Shown here: positions 36,001-48,340 of the stretch, one piece after another
How positions within the stretch are numbered: the first letter of the stretch is position 1
Layout of the letters: the number at the start of each line of letters is the position of its first letter
NCBI GenBank assembly: GCA_028023455.1
Contig: JAQFVV010013396.1
Location: 62,001 to 126,000 of the forward strand
Source of the DNA: Epiperipatus broadwayi
Lineage: Eukaryota > Onychophora > Udeonychophora > Euonychophora > Peripatidae
Reading direction: 5' to 3'
DNA: 64,000 nt
Program-made: the position numbers and the translations under genes
The notes under the pieces: generated by a model
Database searches by the model: none
The model's input: only the letters and a program-made list of their open reading frames with translations
What the model was told of the DNA's origin: nothing

Positions 36001-37190
36001 TTCTTGGTCGCATACAGTAATAGAGCTTATGTTCTCTGAGCTAGATTTGTGCACGGGATGAATATATAAATGGGGATGTGTATTTAGTGCTTCATCCAGC
36101 AATGATCAATCATCTGGTTGGCACATAAGATTATATTCTTTAAAGCCCATGCACTATATTTTATTTTTAATTTAGTCTTATTAAAAGTTAAGTTTATAGT
36201 TGGCCAGTACAAGTGGCCTGAGCATTGATGATGATCAGCATGTTTTAATGTCCCAGCATTATTGTTTCAATTTCTGATTCTGGTGTATTTTAAAGGATGG
36301 GAACTAAGCTGGTGCATCCAAGTTATGTTTAAATAATTTCCCAAGGTGGCAAAGGCTCAATAGCTAGCCTAGTCTACAGAAGATCCATTTCCAATCGAGT
36401 CATAAGGTTGACTGTTGATTTATATTTCTATTGTTCAAATCCAGCCACAAGGTGGAATGTTGATTTTATTGTATTTTATTGTGGATCATTCATGACAATG
36501 AATGGTATTTTGAGTAGTACTCTTTTTACTTATGATATTTACTTTATAATGCTGGTTGATAGTTAATTATGCTTTTAGTAGCTGGCTGATCTCTCAATGT
36601 TCTCAGAGATTCTTTAATCTCATTTTATTATTAAATATCTCATTTTTATAGATAACTTGTAAACTATTGATATTTTATTTTATATTGACTTGGGTTGATG
36701 ATGTTTTTCCATCACCCCACATTCATGTTTTTACTGCAATCTGATCACCCCACCCTCATCCCATTATCTTTAAATATTTACTTATAGATAATTTTTCAAA
36801 GTATTGATTTTTGATTATAAATTTACTGGGGTTGATGATATTTCATCACCCAGTTTCTTTCCATTTCGATACCACCATCCCGTTACAATATATAGGTTAA
36901 AAATAACTTTTAACTAGCTCACTTCTGGGCAAAGAATATTTCAACACTCTCCTCCCTCTATAAAAAAAACAATGAAAAATGTATCATTACTTACTCACTG
37001 ATCTTTGCTTATGGTGGTTAAGAGTTGAGCAGATTCCCATTTTTTATTCTTTAGCTACACTGAAGTAGTCAGATCTAAGTTTGATCCTAGCTTCATAATA
37101 TCTCACATGTAGCCAACTTCAAACCCTGGTACTAACCATGAATTTCTGAATGCAATGGGGCTTTATATGTTCAATACATGCTAGTTTCAT
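36000..37190. other. Less A+T-rich segment with internal tandem duplications, unidentified
   Basis: Two imperfect tandem duplications are visible. In 36395-36470 the words CATAAGGTTGACTGTTGATT and CACAAGGTGGAATGTTGATT lie about 53 bases apart. In 36645-36890 a unit of about 135 bases starting TAGATAA.TT and containing GGTTGATGAT then TTTCATCACCCA (TTCCATCACCCC in copy 1) occurs twice. No coding frame is supported. A sequence near 37010-37095 has a faint tRNA-like order of A and B boxes. Confidence 0.4.
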
Positions 37191-37654
37191 TAAAAAGTAA
37201 TATTATACAAAAATGTTAAAACCAACTAGTCTAATATTTAAACTAGTCAATATCATTAATAAATTCATGATAAAATTATTCGTGAATTTATATATGTTAT
37301 AACTGCATGGATTGTGTGTGTATATTTATAAATATTTAAATATATATATGCATTATAAAGTTTCATTGTGTTGGAATGTTTTTATTTTACTTTTAAACAG
37401 TTTGTTCAAATTTCAGTGATTAAAAGCTACATTCTTTCAATAAGCTTTTAGACTGTCCTTTCCCAAAAACAATAGGGAATTTTTATTAATTAGCAAAAAG
37501 ATAATAATTTAAAATGTAAGGATGGTTCCTAATTAAAATCATTTTTCTGATTTACAAATTCATTTTCTGATTAGAAAATGAATTCAAAGTTAATGAGTTT
37601 GAAAGCCTTATCGAAGGAATGTATCTAAAATCAATTAGTAAAAATTTGTAACTT

Positions 37655-38110
37655 TGATAAGGTAAGAAGCTTTAGCCTGAAGGCATCTAGAACTGGAATA
37701 GGCAGGAAACCAGAGGACAGTATAAATAGCCCAAAAAAGTTTAGAGAAGGAGAAGCCATATTTGTTTTAAAAGAAGTGTTACTAGAATCTATGTGCATCT
37801 TTAAATTATAAATCTATATAGTGTCTCCATCATGGTGAGGGGCTAACTTCAGGAATCTGACCACTGGGCCCAAAGTCCCCAGAAGATGTTCAATGAAGCT
37901 GCTAAACTAAACTTCTTCCACACCAATTGTGCTGCCCAAAATCTGTAAGAATCAATCAATATGTCATTCAAATAATTTACAAAATGTGCGCCTACATTTC
38001 AACCAAATCAGACTCTGCCATGTAAAACCAAGAAACCAGCCATGGAAGGATGGGTAAAATCTTTCCTTTTGAACCATAACTTACTGGCCAGTTTTGAACT
38101 TTAAGTTAAC
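37655..38110. other. Less A+T-rich segment, unidentified
   Basis: A stretch of about 450 bp with near-balanced composition, containing GGGCCCAAAGTCCCC and CACACCAATTGTGCTGCCC. It has no long frame, no inverted ends that I can see and no second copy in the window. It could be an old retroposon or an unannotated non-coding exon. Confidence 0.3.
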
Positions 38111-40639
38111 ACACCTTTTAAGCTATCTACTGTAAAAGTTTATTTTTATTTATGCTATCTTAAATTATGTAGTAATTCTCTTAATCTCTAGTCTTTAAAA
38201 TTAGTATTATGTTAACTTTCTTTTTTTTTTATGATGGCGGTTCGTTTATCTAACCTTATTATATATTTGCTAGATGATTATTAATACCATTTATTTTTTA
38301 TTGTATGCCAATAATACTTCAACTTGACAATAATTTCTTTTGTTACATGTATCTCATGAAGATAATTTAATATTGAGTTTGATAGTAAATTTTGCCCATT
38401 GGAACTAATTTAAGATGGTTCTATTAATTGTCGAGTTGAAGGATTTATACAATTGTTGCTATTTTTTATTAATGGCTAATAATAAATTATTAGCTCAGTT
38501 TTTAATCTATGCCTCTGGCTCTTTTATCTAGTTTACAGATATTTATTTATTCATAATCTTAAAATGTTTTGCAAAAAGGTCGATAAAGGAATTAATGTCA
38601 ATATATTCTAATTCAAATTTTATACTTTCTATTAATATTCAGGGAGGGCATGATACTTTGGGTATAATTTATATAATTTTATAATTGCATTAAGTACTTT
38701 TTAGTTAAAGCTCATTTGACTTTAATTCAATGATCAGGTCATCATGTAGAGCATTTCTTATATAAAATGGGTTTTATTAATTAAACTCGATGATTATCAA
38801 GTCATCATTTTCAAACGTTGCTGACACAAGCCACCTCCTGCTTTGTAGGTTTGTCCTCGGTGATATTATTATTATTATTTCAATTCTATAGGAAGAAAGC
38901 ACTTCCTCACTTGCTTGTTTATATTGGAACACCAAAGGTTCATGGCTATGACCTGGCCTGAGTTTCCCCTGTGTTCCACAGATCCTTCATAGGGCATAAA
39001 AGACTTGTAAAACACAAGCGCCCTTCTATTCTCTCAAATCACCACAAGCCATTATTTTTCATATTTATTTTTATAGCTCATAAGATGTCAGCACCATTAT
39101 TTCTCAGTTCAAATAAAGCCACACTCTCATGCTAGTAAATCATGATGAATTGATTTTATTAAAGTCGAACAAATTCATATTCATTTACAATTAAGTAAGT
39201 TTTCTATTAAATATTAAAGTTGTGCCCTAAATACTAATCTCGCTCTTCATGAATTGATTTACGAATGTGAAAATGAATTTCACATTCTTTCTTTTAGAAT
39301 TAGAATAATAATTTCTGTTAAGCCAAATACCTTTATCTACCTTTATTTTCTTGTCAGGGTATAGATATATATAATCCTCTTAGAATATTGCGTAATAGTT
39401 ATTGGCATATAATAATGACTGCCATTCTTATTGTAAATTATAAATTCCGTTTAAAGACTAGAGGTAATCTATATAATCTTAATCATTAAAGTTGAACAAA
39501 ATTATTATTATTATTAAACATTTTATTAACACATTTGGTTTTTAACTTTCTTTATTATTCAATAATTATTTTAATACTAATGCTTGCTGTCTGTATTGGC
39601 AACCCGAACATATATATATGTGAGTTGACTTATAAATATCCTTAGTTATGTTATTGTACGTTCGTAAAGTCAAATCTGGGGTCTCAAATCATCATCCATT
39701 GAGCTAGTTTCTTGGCACATAGTCATGTACTGTCGACATATGTCATCCATTGATTTGATCTGAACCTGTGAGTTGGGTTTGAATTCAGTTTGGTTAGACT
39801 GAGTTTGAATCCAACTTTGCAGATTCGGTCTTGTTGTGTTTGGGATCTTTTGATTGGTGCAACACATTTACTGAACAATATTGTATGGTTAATTGAATTA
39901 TCTTGGATTATATACTTGGACAAAAAATTTTAAATGGATTAAAACCTAAAAAAATTTCATGTTTCAACTGAAGTAAATCCAACTCCATGTTGTAACTATG
40001 GCATAGTGATTTCCTACCACTACACTATGCGCATTCACATTTATTATTACAGTGGGAATTGTTTAGTTAATAAAACATAGAGATACGATCTTCTTTAAAA
40101 AATATATTATTTGTAAAATGTTTTAATAATAATTATGCTAAAAAATATTTTTATTTTGTCACAAACATTATTTAAAATAAATATCAGTTATATGCAAAAA
40201 ATATCATAACAACACCATTTTCTGTATGAAGAATTTTGCCTGTATAAAAAAAATAGTGACTTAAGATTTATTTAAACATCATCTAAAAGATATTGTGTTT
40301 TTTATTATTAAAAAAAGCATTTGTTTTGTAGAGGATACAAACTGAAAGAGCTAAAGAACACAAAGAGCAATAAAAAGGAAAGATACTAAGTTTGGACCAT
40401 ATAATCATTATTTAGAAACAGGTCATATAATCAATTATGAGACAAATATAAAGATAATGAAATATACTAAAAATTTTAAAGAAATAAAATATTATGAAAC
40501 ATTATATACACAAGAAAAAAGGAATGGTCACTGTTAAATAATTGGAAGCTATAATGTATATAGATGTATATGTTTGTGTATATGTATTGATAATATATGA
40601 TATGAATTAATTGTTGGTTTGATTATACATGTATAATTG

Positions 40640-40640
<1 letters not shown>
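38110..40640. other. Mixed intron DNA, nothing firmly identified
   Basis: The parts 38820-39130 and 39670-39870 are less A+T-rich. On the - strand around 39960-40035, TAGTGTAGTGGTAGG resembles a tRNA A box, but the B box is poor. The rest is A/T-rich. Confidence 0.35.

Positions 40641-40671
<31 letters not shown>
40640..40671. repeat. (TA)n(TG)n microsatellite
   Basis: Five TA units are followed by about eleven TG units. Confidence 0.9.
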
Positions 40672-42105
40672 AAATTTTAAAAAAAAATTTTTTTTATTTT
40701 TTTACGAATTTATTTATTTATAGTGATGACCATTAGAGAATATATAAAGCGTTAGAACATTCCTAGTTATATGATAAATTTTAAAAACGGCATCTTGAGA
40801 AGGTTCATATTAGAATCAAAATCGATTTGGTAATATTAAATTAGGTTGTATATCAAAGAGTTGTGTAATATTTCGATTTATTTATAATTTATCGATTGAT
40901 TAAGAGTTTATAATTTTTTGATAATATTATGGTCGTATAATTTATTAAAAAATGGTTTCAAGAAATGAAAAACAAAGAAAAATGAATTAAATTTAAGTTT
41001 AATTACATTCTAATATCTTAATTTATGACATTACATGATATATTTGTACGTCATTAAGAAAATAAGTTTAATAACATAAATATTGTATAAATAGTAATAG
41101 TTAGATAAGACAATAACATCTAAAAATCATAGAAGATAATTGAAGATAATAATTTGAATTATGTGAAATAAATTTGTAATTAAATTTTAGAAAGATATTT
41201 TATGCTTAGTTTGGCAATTGTTTGAATTTTAATTTAATCGAAAAAAGTCTTATATTGAATAAGATGGTTATTGTATGTGGTTATTTCTTTATAAATAAAT
41301 AAAAAAAAGCAACTTATTTATTTATTTATTTTTAATTTTTTTAAAATTAGTTAACTATACTATAATTAGTAATGATCATTCTGAAAAATGACATCTCTTA
41401 TAATTTATCTGTTTGATGAAAATTAATGTGTTTATTTTTTTTACAAATTAAATATTTATTAATAAATTAACTAATAATAATATTTTATATACATGTGTGT
41501 TTAATAAATTTTTTTACAGATAAAAGATGTTTATATATGATTTTTGAACCAGAATTGCAGTGTATATTGCTTATCCCATGGGAAACTATCTTAATTTATA
41601 GTATCATCCATACTTAAATTCTTTTAAAATATATTTAGACTACTATACTTCTCTCTGGTATATTTTGTAGCTGATCAGAAAATTTTCTATTCAAAGTATA
41701 TGATTGCAATTCTATGAAAAAGAATAGTAAGTGCAGTTTCAGTGTAATTGCAAAACAATTTTTTCATAATTAACACTATCTTAAGTTGTAAGACCTAAAT
41801 TCATCATGTACAAATAATCTACAAATATTAAGGTATAATTTACAGACTAACAATTGTATAGTTAAAAAATTGTTTGTGATTCACTCTTTGAAAAAAAATT
41901 TAAGCTTTCTTGGAATCTGAACAAATTTTCAGTTTGGCTTAATCTGTATTTGAATCTTAGTTTATGAGTATGGCAGAAAAATGCACTACACATATATATA
42001 TATATAATTAAAAACTAGTTAACATTTAGACAATAATAATCAAAATTTCAAACTGTTGTGAAAGCAATCTTCTTTTAACAATAAAAGTGGAATTCCATCT
42101 TTATT
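40672..42105. other. A+T-rich intron DNA, nothing identified
   Basis: Only A/T-rich sequence and short TA tracts (for example 41993-42006) are visible. Confidence 0.5.
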
Positions 42106-42109
42106 AATG

Positions 42110-42640
42110 GTTCAATATTTGCAAGGAAATCCAATTATACATTATGTGATTTAATTTAATAAGCTTATACTACAAATGCTATATAATGAATATAATGAGC
42201 ATATTAACAAGCTTTTCTGAATATCCCTATATGCAAATTGATTTCTAGCTGTTGGATTTTGTCAGTGAGGCACTAGGATATTCAGATATTAGATCTAAAA
42301 ATACCAGCTAAACCCCAGAATTGATCTAATAGTTAATTATTAAATAGAAAATCTGAAATTTTTAGACATCTATATGTTTTCAAATCCAGCTACTTAATAG
42401 TCAACTATTAGATAAATACTGAGCTTGCGCTGATATTTTTAAATCTAATATCTGAATTTAGTAGCATCTCACTGATGAAAGCCAACTGCTAGAAACTGGT
42501 CTGGGGATAAGGATATTTGGAAAAGCTTGTTAAGAGCTATTCATGCTTATTATATAACATTTATGGTACAAGTTTATTAAATTAACTCACATGATATATG
42601 ACTTGATTTCCTTGCAATTATAGTTTTGCTCTCGAGGCTT
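42110..42640. mobile_element. Family B palindromic element, diverged
   Basis: The inverted arms run from about 42115 and 42625 inward. Outer blocks are TGCAAGGAAATCCAATTATA against ATGACTTGATTTCCTTGCA, and TTAATTTAATAAGCTTATAC against GTACAAGTTTATTAAATTAA. Inner blocks are AACAAGCTTTTCTGAATAT against ATATTTGGAAAAGCTTGTT, GATATTAGATCTAAAAATA against TATTTTTAAATCTAATATC, and the core CTAGAAACTGGTCTGGGGAT. This full-length view shows that the family extends well beyond the core seen in the solo arms. No frame is conserved. Confidence 0.65.
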
Positions 42641-42689
42641 TGGTGATGTTATATTGCTAAAGCTATTAAAATATATTGTATCTGAACTG

Positions 42690-42910
42690 TGTTCAGTATC
42701 ATGTAGCTATTTAAGTTAGAGAATTTGATGACATATAGATCTCTGAAAATTTCAGATTTTCTACTTAATAATTAACTATTAGATAAATACTGGGCTTAAG
42801 CTGGTATTTTAAAAACCTACTATCTGAATATTATAACAGCTCACAGTTAGAAACAAGTCTGGGGATAAGGATATTTGGAAAAACTTGTTATGAACTGTTC
42901 ATACTCATTA
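42690..42910 (+). repeat. Family B partial copy in direct orientation
   Basis: AACTATTAGATAAATACTGG, GAAACAAGTCTGGGGATAAG and GGATATTTGGAAAAACTTGT repeat the right half of the 42110-42640 element in the same direction about 370 bases downstream. It was either inserted separately or arose by local duplication. Confidence 0.6.
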
Positions 42911-43089
42911 TATAATAATGATCCAATATATTTATATTGGCACTAAAGATTGCAACTTGGCCACAGAGATTAAAATTATTGATAAAAAAAACTTTAAATA
43001 AACCTCTTTAAATGGGTAAATATAAGCTGTTCTGAATTCATACCAATAAATAGTCAATTATAACATTACAAACTGCAATTATAATTTTC

Positions 43090-43390
43090 AAATTGCATTC
43101 AAAGTATATGGATGATGTTGATGGCTGAAGAGTTGGTGTGTGGAGAAGATTGAAGCTTGTCCATTATAGTATGAAGATTTGCTATCTTAATACAAACTGA
43201 GCACTGATTGTATATATGTGTGGAGATAATGACCTAGACCAACTAATGAGTGCTGATTCAGTATGAATACATATATTGGAGATCATTTATTTTTTTCACA
43301 TGTATGTTGTCATGTGTATCAGTTGTATAAATTGAGTGCATAGCTGTAAAGAGCTTGAAAGTCTGAATTCAAGTCCCTTCTAATTACATT
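43090..43390 (+). repeat. Family A, long form, partial
   Basis: Contains GATGGCTGAAGAGTTGG, TTGAAGCTTGTCCATTA, ACCAACTAATGAGTGCTGAT, TATATTGGAGATCATTTATT and the end GAAAGTCTGAATTCAAGTCC, in the same order as 28700-28985. The 5' part (the GGTCAAC block) is missing. Confidence 0.6.
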
Positions 43391-44533
43391 AATTTTAGTA
43401 TAGATAATATGCTTATATTCAAAAATTATATATATATTAATTCCAATATTGGCCCAGATAAATGATGAATTCTGGGAGTTTCTGTGTAAAAAAAATATAA
43501 AATAGATAAATAGCTAACACATTTTAATACAATAAAAAGTAGTTTCCTCAGAGCTTCTTTCTCACATCATATATATATATTGGAGAGCTAATAAAATATT
43601 TATTTTAATTAGTTTATCTTCAACTAATTTTGCATTAAATAAAATAATAATAGATATTAACTTCATAAATCTGGATCAAATATCAATTCTGTATTGTCTG
43701 AAATTTATGCTAACCTACTTTGGGGTTATGAAGTTAAAATTGTTTATAAAATTCAGGTTTGAAACTTTATTTGTAGAATTTTATATTTTAATAATAAATG
43801 CGTGGCTGAGGGGGGGGGGCTTATTTAAGATCTAATATATGCCATATTAATTATTTCATATTATTCATTTACTTAATGTTATGTCTAATTTAAAGTTATT
43901 ATATTAATTTAAATTGATAAAAAAAAAATTTTCCATTTTAATAGTTGTAAGTAATGTTTAAAATTTCTAGAACAATTTCCTCATAAATGATTATATGGTC
44001 ATATCATTTTAGACTTTCCATTGGCACGATTAATAAATTTTGCTTTTTATATCTCTCTGCAAGTCATCTCTTTATTTTTTTATCTTCAACTCTACATGTA
44101 TTATCTACTATTTTAATGAATTATATAATCACATTAAGATGATTTGTTCTTGGAATGAAAGTGCTGCTCTAATCTGATTGAATATCCATGTGTTTATTTC
44201 CTTAGCAACTTAGAGGATTTTCAGAAATTTACTCTAATACCACAGTTTAAAGACAATAACTAACATTTTATCTTGCTTCTTCAGTGTCTGTTCATATGTA
44301 TGGAATATATTTTAAAAATACAATAGTCTAAATAATTCTGATTTTTATTTTTGAAGGTATGTCTATATTTAAACAACTTGTCCAGTTGTATATTGTAAAT
44401 ATTAAGAGAAAATTTATTTATGTATCTTTTTAATTTTTGAGATAACTTAATATTATAATAATAGAGGTTTTAAAAATGTTTATATTAAATACATTTATTT
44501 ATCATGCACTAAAAATAATAATTGTTTCTTCAA
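43391..44533. other. A+T-rich intron DNA, nothing identified
   Basis: A run of ten G at 43811-43820 is the only conspicuous feature. Confidence 0.5.
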
Positions 44534-44535
44534 CC

Positions 44536-45101
44536 ACAATTGGGGATTTTAGATTTAATGTGAAATAAAAGCATGAGATGGGGAGTGCAGAAATTAATTA
44601 AGTCAGGGGTCCCCAACCTTCTTGCACTTAAGAGCACATTCTATAATACTGGCCAGGTGGTGGGCACCATTTATTTTTTTCAACCAGATGGTGGGCACTA
44701 TTTATTTTTTCAATGTAAATTTATAGTTGGATATTGTTAATAATACACATAATGTACAAAAAAATATTTATTTCAAAAATAAAATTTTAACATATAATTA
44801 ACGTTTATATTTTTACGCTGTAAAAGTATAGTATGTCTTACAATTTGATTACAATATAATACAATAATTTATAAGAAATTTTAAAAATTAAATTTATTTG
44901 TATCAGATAAATAATTTTTTATCATGTTCAGATAGCGGTGGGCACACGTAAAATGGTCTGCAGGCGCCATGGTGCCTGCGGGCATAGGGTTGGGGACCCC
45001 TGAATTAAGTCAATCCCTTGTTATAAAAAATAGGGATTCATTTAATTAATTTCTGGACTTTCCATGCTTTTATTTCAAATTAAATCTAAAATCCAAATTG
45101 T
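44536..45101. mobile_element. Older inverted-repeat element that hosts the hAT MITE
   Basis: Outside the hAT insertion the two flanks are inverted copies. ACAATTGGGGATTTTAGATTT at the left faces AAATCTAAAATCCAAATTGT at the right, followed by GAAATAAAAGCATG against CATGCTTTTATTTC and CAGAAATTAATTAA against TTAATTAATTTCTGG. The element without the insertion would be a hairpin of about 160 bp. The hAT copy therefore landed inside an existing palindrome. Confidence 0.65.
44604..45002. mobile_element. hAT-type MITE with perfect 8-bp target duplication
   Basis: The 399-bp element has 15-bp terminal inverted repeats, CAGGGGTCCCCAACC at the left and its exact complement at the right. The octamer AATTAAGT flanks it on both sides (44596-44603 and 45003-45010). 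Ends beginning CAGGG and an 8-bp duplication are diagnostic of the hAT superfamily. There is no transposase frame, and the A+T-rich interior contains a short internal duplication (CCAGGTGGTGGGCACCATTTA and CCAGATGGTGGGCACTATTTA) near 44652 and 44683. Non-autonomous and dependent on a transposase encoded elsewhere. Confidence 0.88.
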
Positions 45102-45169
45102 AGACGAGCATAGTAAATAAAAGCATTTAATATATAAAAAAATTATTTCTATTATTTTTAACTTTTTAG

Positions 45170-45860
45170 TATCGGCACAGTTTTAAAAATGTAAAACTAC
45201 ATTATACTTTAAATTGACTTAACACTTATAGTTTATATATATATAGACATTTTTGTTATAAGTTAAAATACATACCTTTTATGTACATCATATTTAGTAT
45301 GTGTACATAATAAATGTATAAGTGATTAAAAATATAAAATATGCTTTTGATTGGAAATTTATATTTAAAAAAAAAATGCTTATTAAAACCATATTGTAAA
45401 TGAATTTCATTTGATATGTATAATTTTACTTTAAGTCAATTTCACATTTATAGTGTATATATATATCACTAGATATTTCTATAGTAAGTTATCATGTACA
45501 TTTTTATGTAAATATAATATTTAGTATGTATACTTAATTATGTACATATAGTAAATTAGTAATTAACTTTTTTGTTTAAAATTGGTTGGCATTTTTCTTT
45601 TGATTTGAAAAAAATGTTTTTTTTTAAAAAAAAGCTTAACAAAAATATATTATAAACAAATTTTTTTATTATTTTAAAAAAACATGGAAGCCTTACTTAA
45701 AACAAATGAAAGTTCTAAGAAGAATTTTAAATATCAAAATATTTAATATTTCCCTGCCCTCTGTTTCATAGCTAAGAAACTAAGTGACCTACCAAAAAGA
45801 TTAAGTTGTCATATGGATTAACCTGATATTAATTAGTTGTATAGTGAATTTCAAGCAATT
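45170..45860 (+). repeat. Family C repeat, second locus
   Basis: CATCATATTTAGTATGTGTACA near 45285, TTGATTGGAAATTTATATTT near 45348, AATATTTAGTATGTATAC near 45518 and CTTACTTAAAAC.AA then GAAAGTTCTAAGAA near 45693 repeat, in the same order, the blocks of 6540-7030. The first part appears twice in tandem here. Confidence 0.5.
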
Positions 45861-46975
45861 CTATTGAATTTAAATGTATTAAACCTTAATTTTAAAATTT
45901 TATTCATATTAACAATCAAACCAATTTTCCAACTTCAATAAAAGCATTTAAAAATCATCTCAATATTTGCCTGCTATATATACTGTGATCTAGGACTTAA
46001 ATTGGACCTGGTACAACGTGAAAACTTTAAAGGTCAGAAAAAACATAGTTATTTTCAAGTAACTACCAATCTCACAATTGTTTAGTTATTAGTAACCATG
46101 AATTTTATTTGGAAGATAACTTTTTTAGATTAATCGGAATTTGTCAGATGTTACAATGTAAACGTAAGAAATATAATTATAATATGATACAGCTCTAATA
46201 GTGGTCATTATCTTAACAGTAGTGAGCCTATATTTTACATGTAGCTCTTATTTAATATTATTTTGTACATCATCTATTCAATATCATTTAAAAATAAATC
46301 ACAAAAGATGGTGTGTTTACTCTTTATCAGGGTGCCATTCAATTAAAAATAATTCATTGTGCCATATTAAAATTATATTTTTTTTATTAATTATCTAATA
46401 TTTGCAATTTTTATTAACAATCTTGATTTGATTAAGTTTTAAAAAATGTAATATTAATTCTTGGTAATTTCCAATCATTTTGAAATATAAATGAAATGTG
46501 TTTAAATGTATGTAGCTGCTAATTCATTACTTAAAATTTTTAAAATGTTATAATGCTGTTTTAAGTTTTTTAATCACAGTAAATATATCCTATCTCTTCC
46601 AAATTTTTATATTATATTTTAAAAAACAAAGATAGAAAGAAATCTTTTTAATTAAAAATGTATTTCATTTCAATTTGAAAGTGCGTTTTTTTAAACAGTA
46701 ACATACATTAATATTTTTAATTAAATTATTAATGTAAAGAAATATAAGTGTCAAAAATACTACTCCTAAAGAAATTTAATGAGTGCATTAATATAAAGTA
46801 CTTTATATTAAAATATGAATGTTTAAATTAAAATATATTTGTATTGCTCTCGTTTATATAAGAAATTGTAAAACTATAGCTATGAGATATGTATAAATTA
46901 TTTTATAAATATAACTGCTTAAAACTAATATTAGTTTATTATAGCTCTCAAATACTCATAGATTATATTTATCAA
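45861..46975. other. A+T-rich intron DNA, nothing identified
   Basis: No motif, repeat border or exon is visible. Confidence 0.5.
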
Positions 46976-46979
46976 ATAT

Positions 46980-48340
46980 ATATACATATATTTATAAGAG
47001 ACTTAAAACTCGGAATTTCAAACACTATATCTATCCAATCCATTTTATACAACCAATACGCATGGCCACATACATTTAAAAAAGATAAATAATATCCATT
47101 ATATATATATATATATTGTTCTGAATCTACACTCATCAGTTGGTCCATATCACCATTTCTCACACATATATACAATCAGTGCTCTGTTTATGTTAAGATA
47201 GCAAATCTTTAAACTTTAATGAACAAGCTTGAATTTTCTCCACTTTCTAACTCTTAAGCCATCCATTTCATTGAAAATCCAAGGTTGAAATGCTCAAAGC
47301 TCTTATTGATGCTAATATTATTATCATATCCATGTTGACCTTAAATCAATCTGATCCTTCACACATAGTATCTTAATATGTTCATTTAATTATACAGAAG
47401 AAGGATGGACAGAATACAGGCTAAATGTGTAATATATGTATATTGTCTATACTAAACTTAATGTAATTATAAGAGACTTATACTCAGACTTTTAAGCTTT
47501 CTATATTTATCCAATCCATCTTATAAAATCAATATACATGACCACATACATTTGAAAAAGATAAATGATTTCCAATATATGTATTTTGTGCTGAACTAGC
47601 ACTCATCAGTTAATACAGACCACCATTTCCCATACATATATATAATTGTGACCACTGATTGTATATATGTGTGGGAGATGGTGATTTGGATCAACTGATG
47701 AGTGTTGATTCAGTATGAAATACATACATTGGAAATCATTTATCTTTTTCATGTATGTGGTCATGTGTATCCGTTGCATAAGATGGATTGGACAGATATA
47801 GGGAGCTTGAAAGTCTGAGTTCAAATCTCTTATAATTACATTAAGTTTAGCATAAACAATATACATATATTTAAATATTATATATTCAGTCTGTGTTCTG
47901 CCCATCCCTCTTGTGTATAATTAAATGAACATATTAAGGTTTTATGTGTAAGGGGTCAGACTGACTTAAGGTCAACATAGATATGACAATAATATTGGCA
48001 TCAACAAGGGCTTTGAGCATTCCATCCTTGGATTTTCAATGAAATGGATTTCTGAAGAGTTGGAGAGTGGAGAAGATTGAAACTTATTGATTAAAGTTTA
48101 AAAATTTGTTATCTTAATATAAACTGAGCTCTGATTCTATATATGTGTGAGAGATTGTGATTTGAACCAACTGATGAGTGCTGGTTCAGCATGAAATATG
48201 GATATTGGGGATCATTTATTTTTCCCCATGTATGGAGTTGTGTGTATTGATTAATATGGGTTGGATATATGGAGGGAGATTGAAAGTCTGATTTCAAGTC
48301 CCTTATAATTAGTTCAGTATAGACAATATACATATATTTA
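46980..48340. repeat. 1.36-kb composite palindrome built from family A units
   Basis: A reverse long-form unit (46980-47430), a palindromic unit (47432-47870) and a forward long-form unit (47878-48340) are arranged symmetrically about 47651. Mirror blocks include ATTATAAGAGACTTATACTC against GAGTTCAAATCTCTTATAAT, GTATATTGTCTATACTAAA against TTTAGCATAAACAATATAC, and the outer TTGACCTTAAATCAATCTGA against TCAGACTGACTTAAGGTCAA. The arms are imperfect, with small gaps, so the palindrome is old. The open frames on both strands in this interval are artefacts of the mirrored sequence. Confidence 0.7.

Noticed and set aside
39965-40035. tRNA-like sequence on the - strand
   Set aside because: Only an A-box-like block is visible; the B box and acceptor pairing are too poor to support a call.
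46889-48333. Several opposite-strand frames as genes
   Set aside because: They mirror each other across a palindrome of non-coding repeat units and are not conserved between copies.
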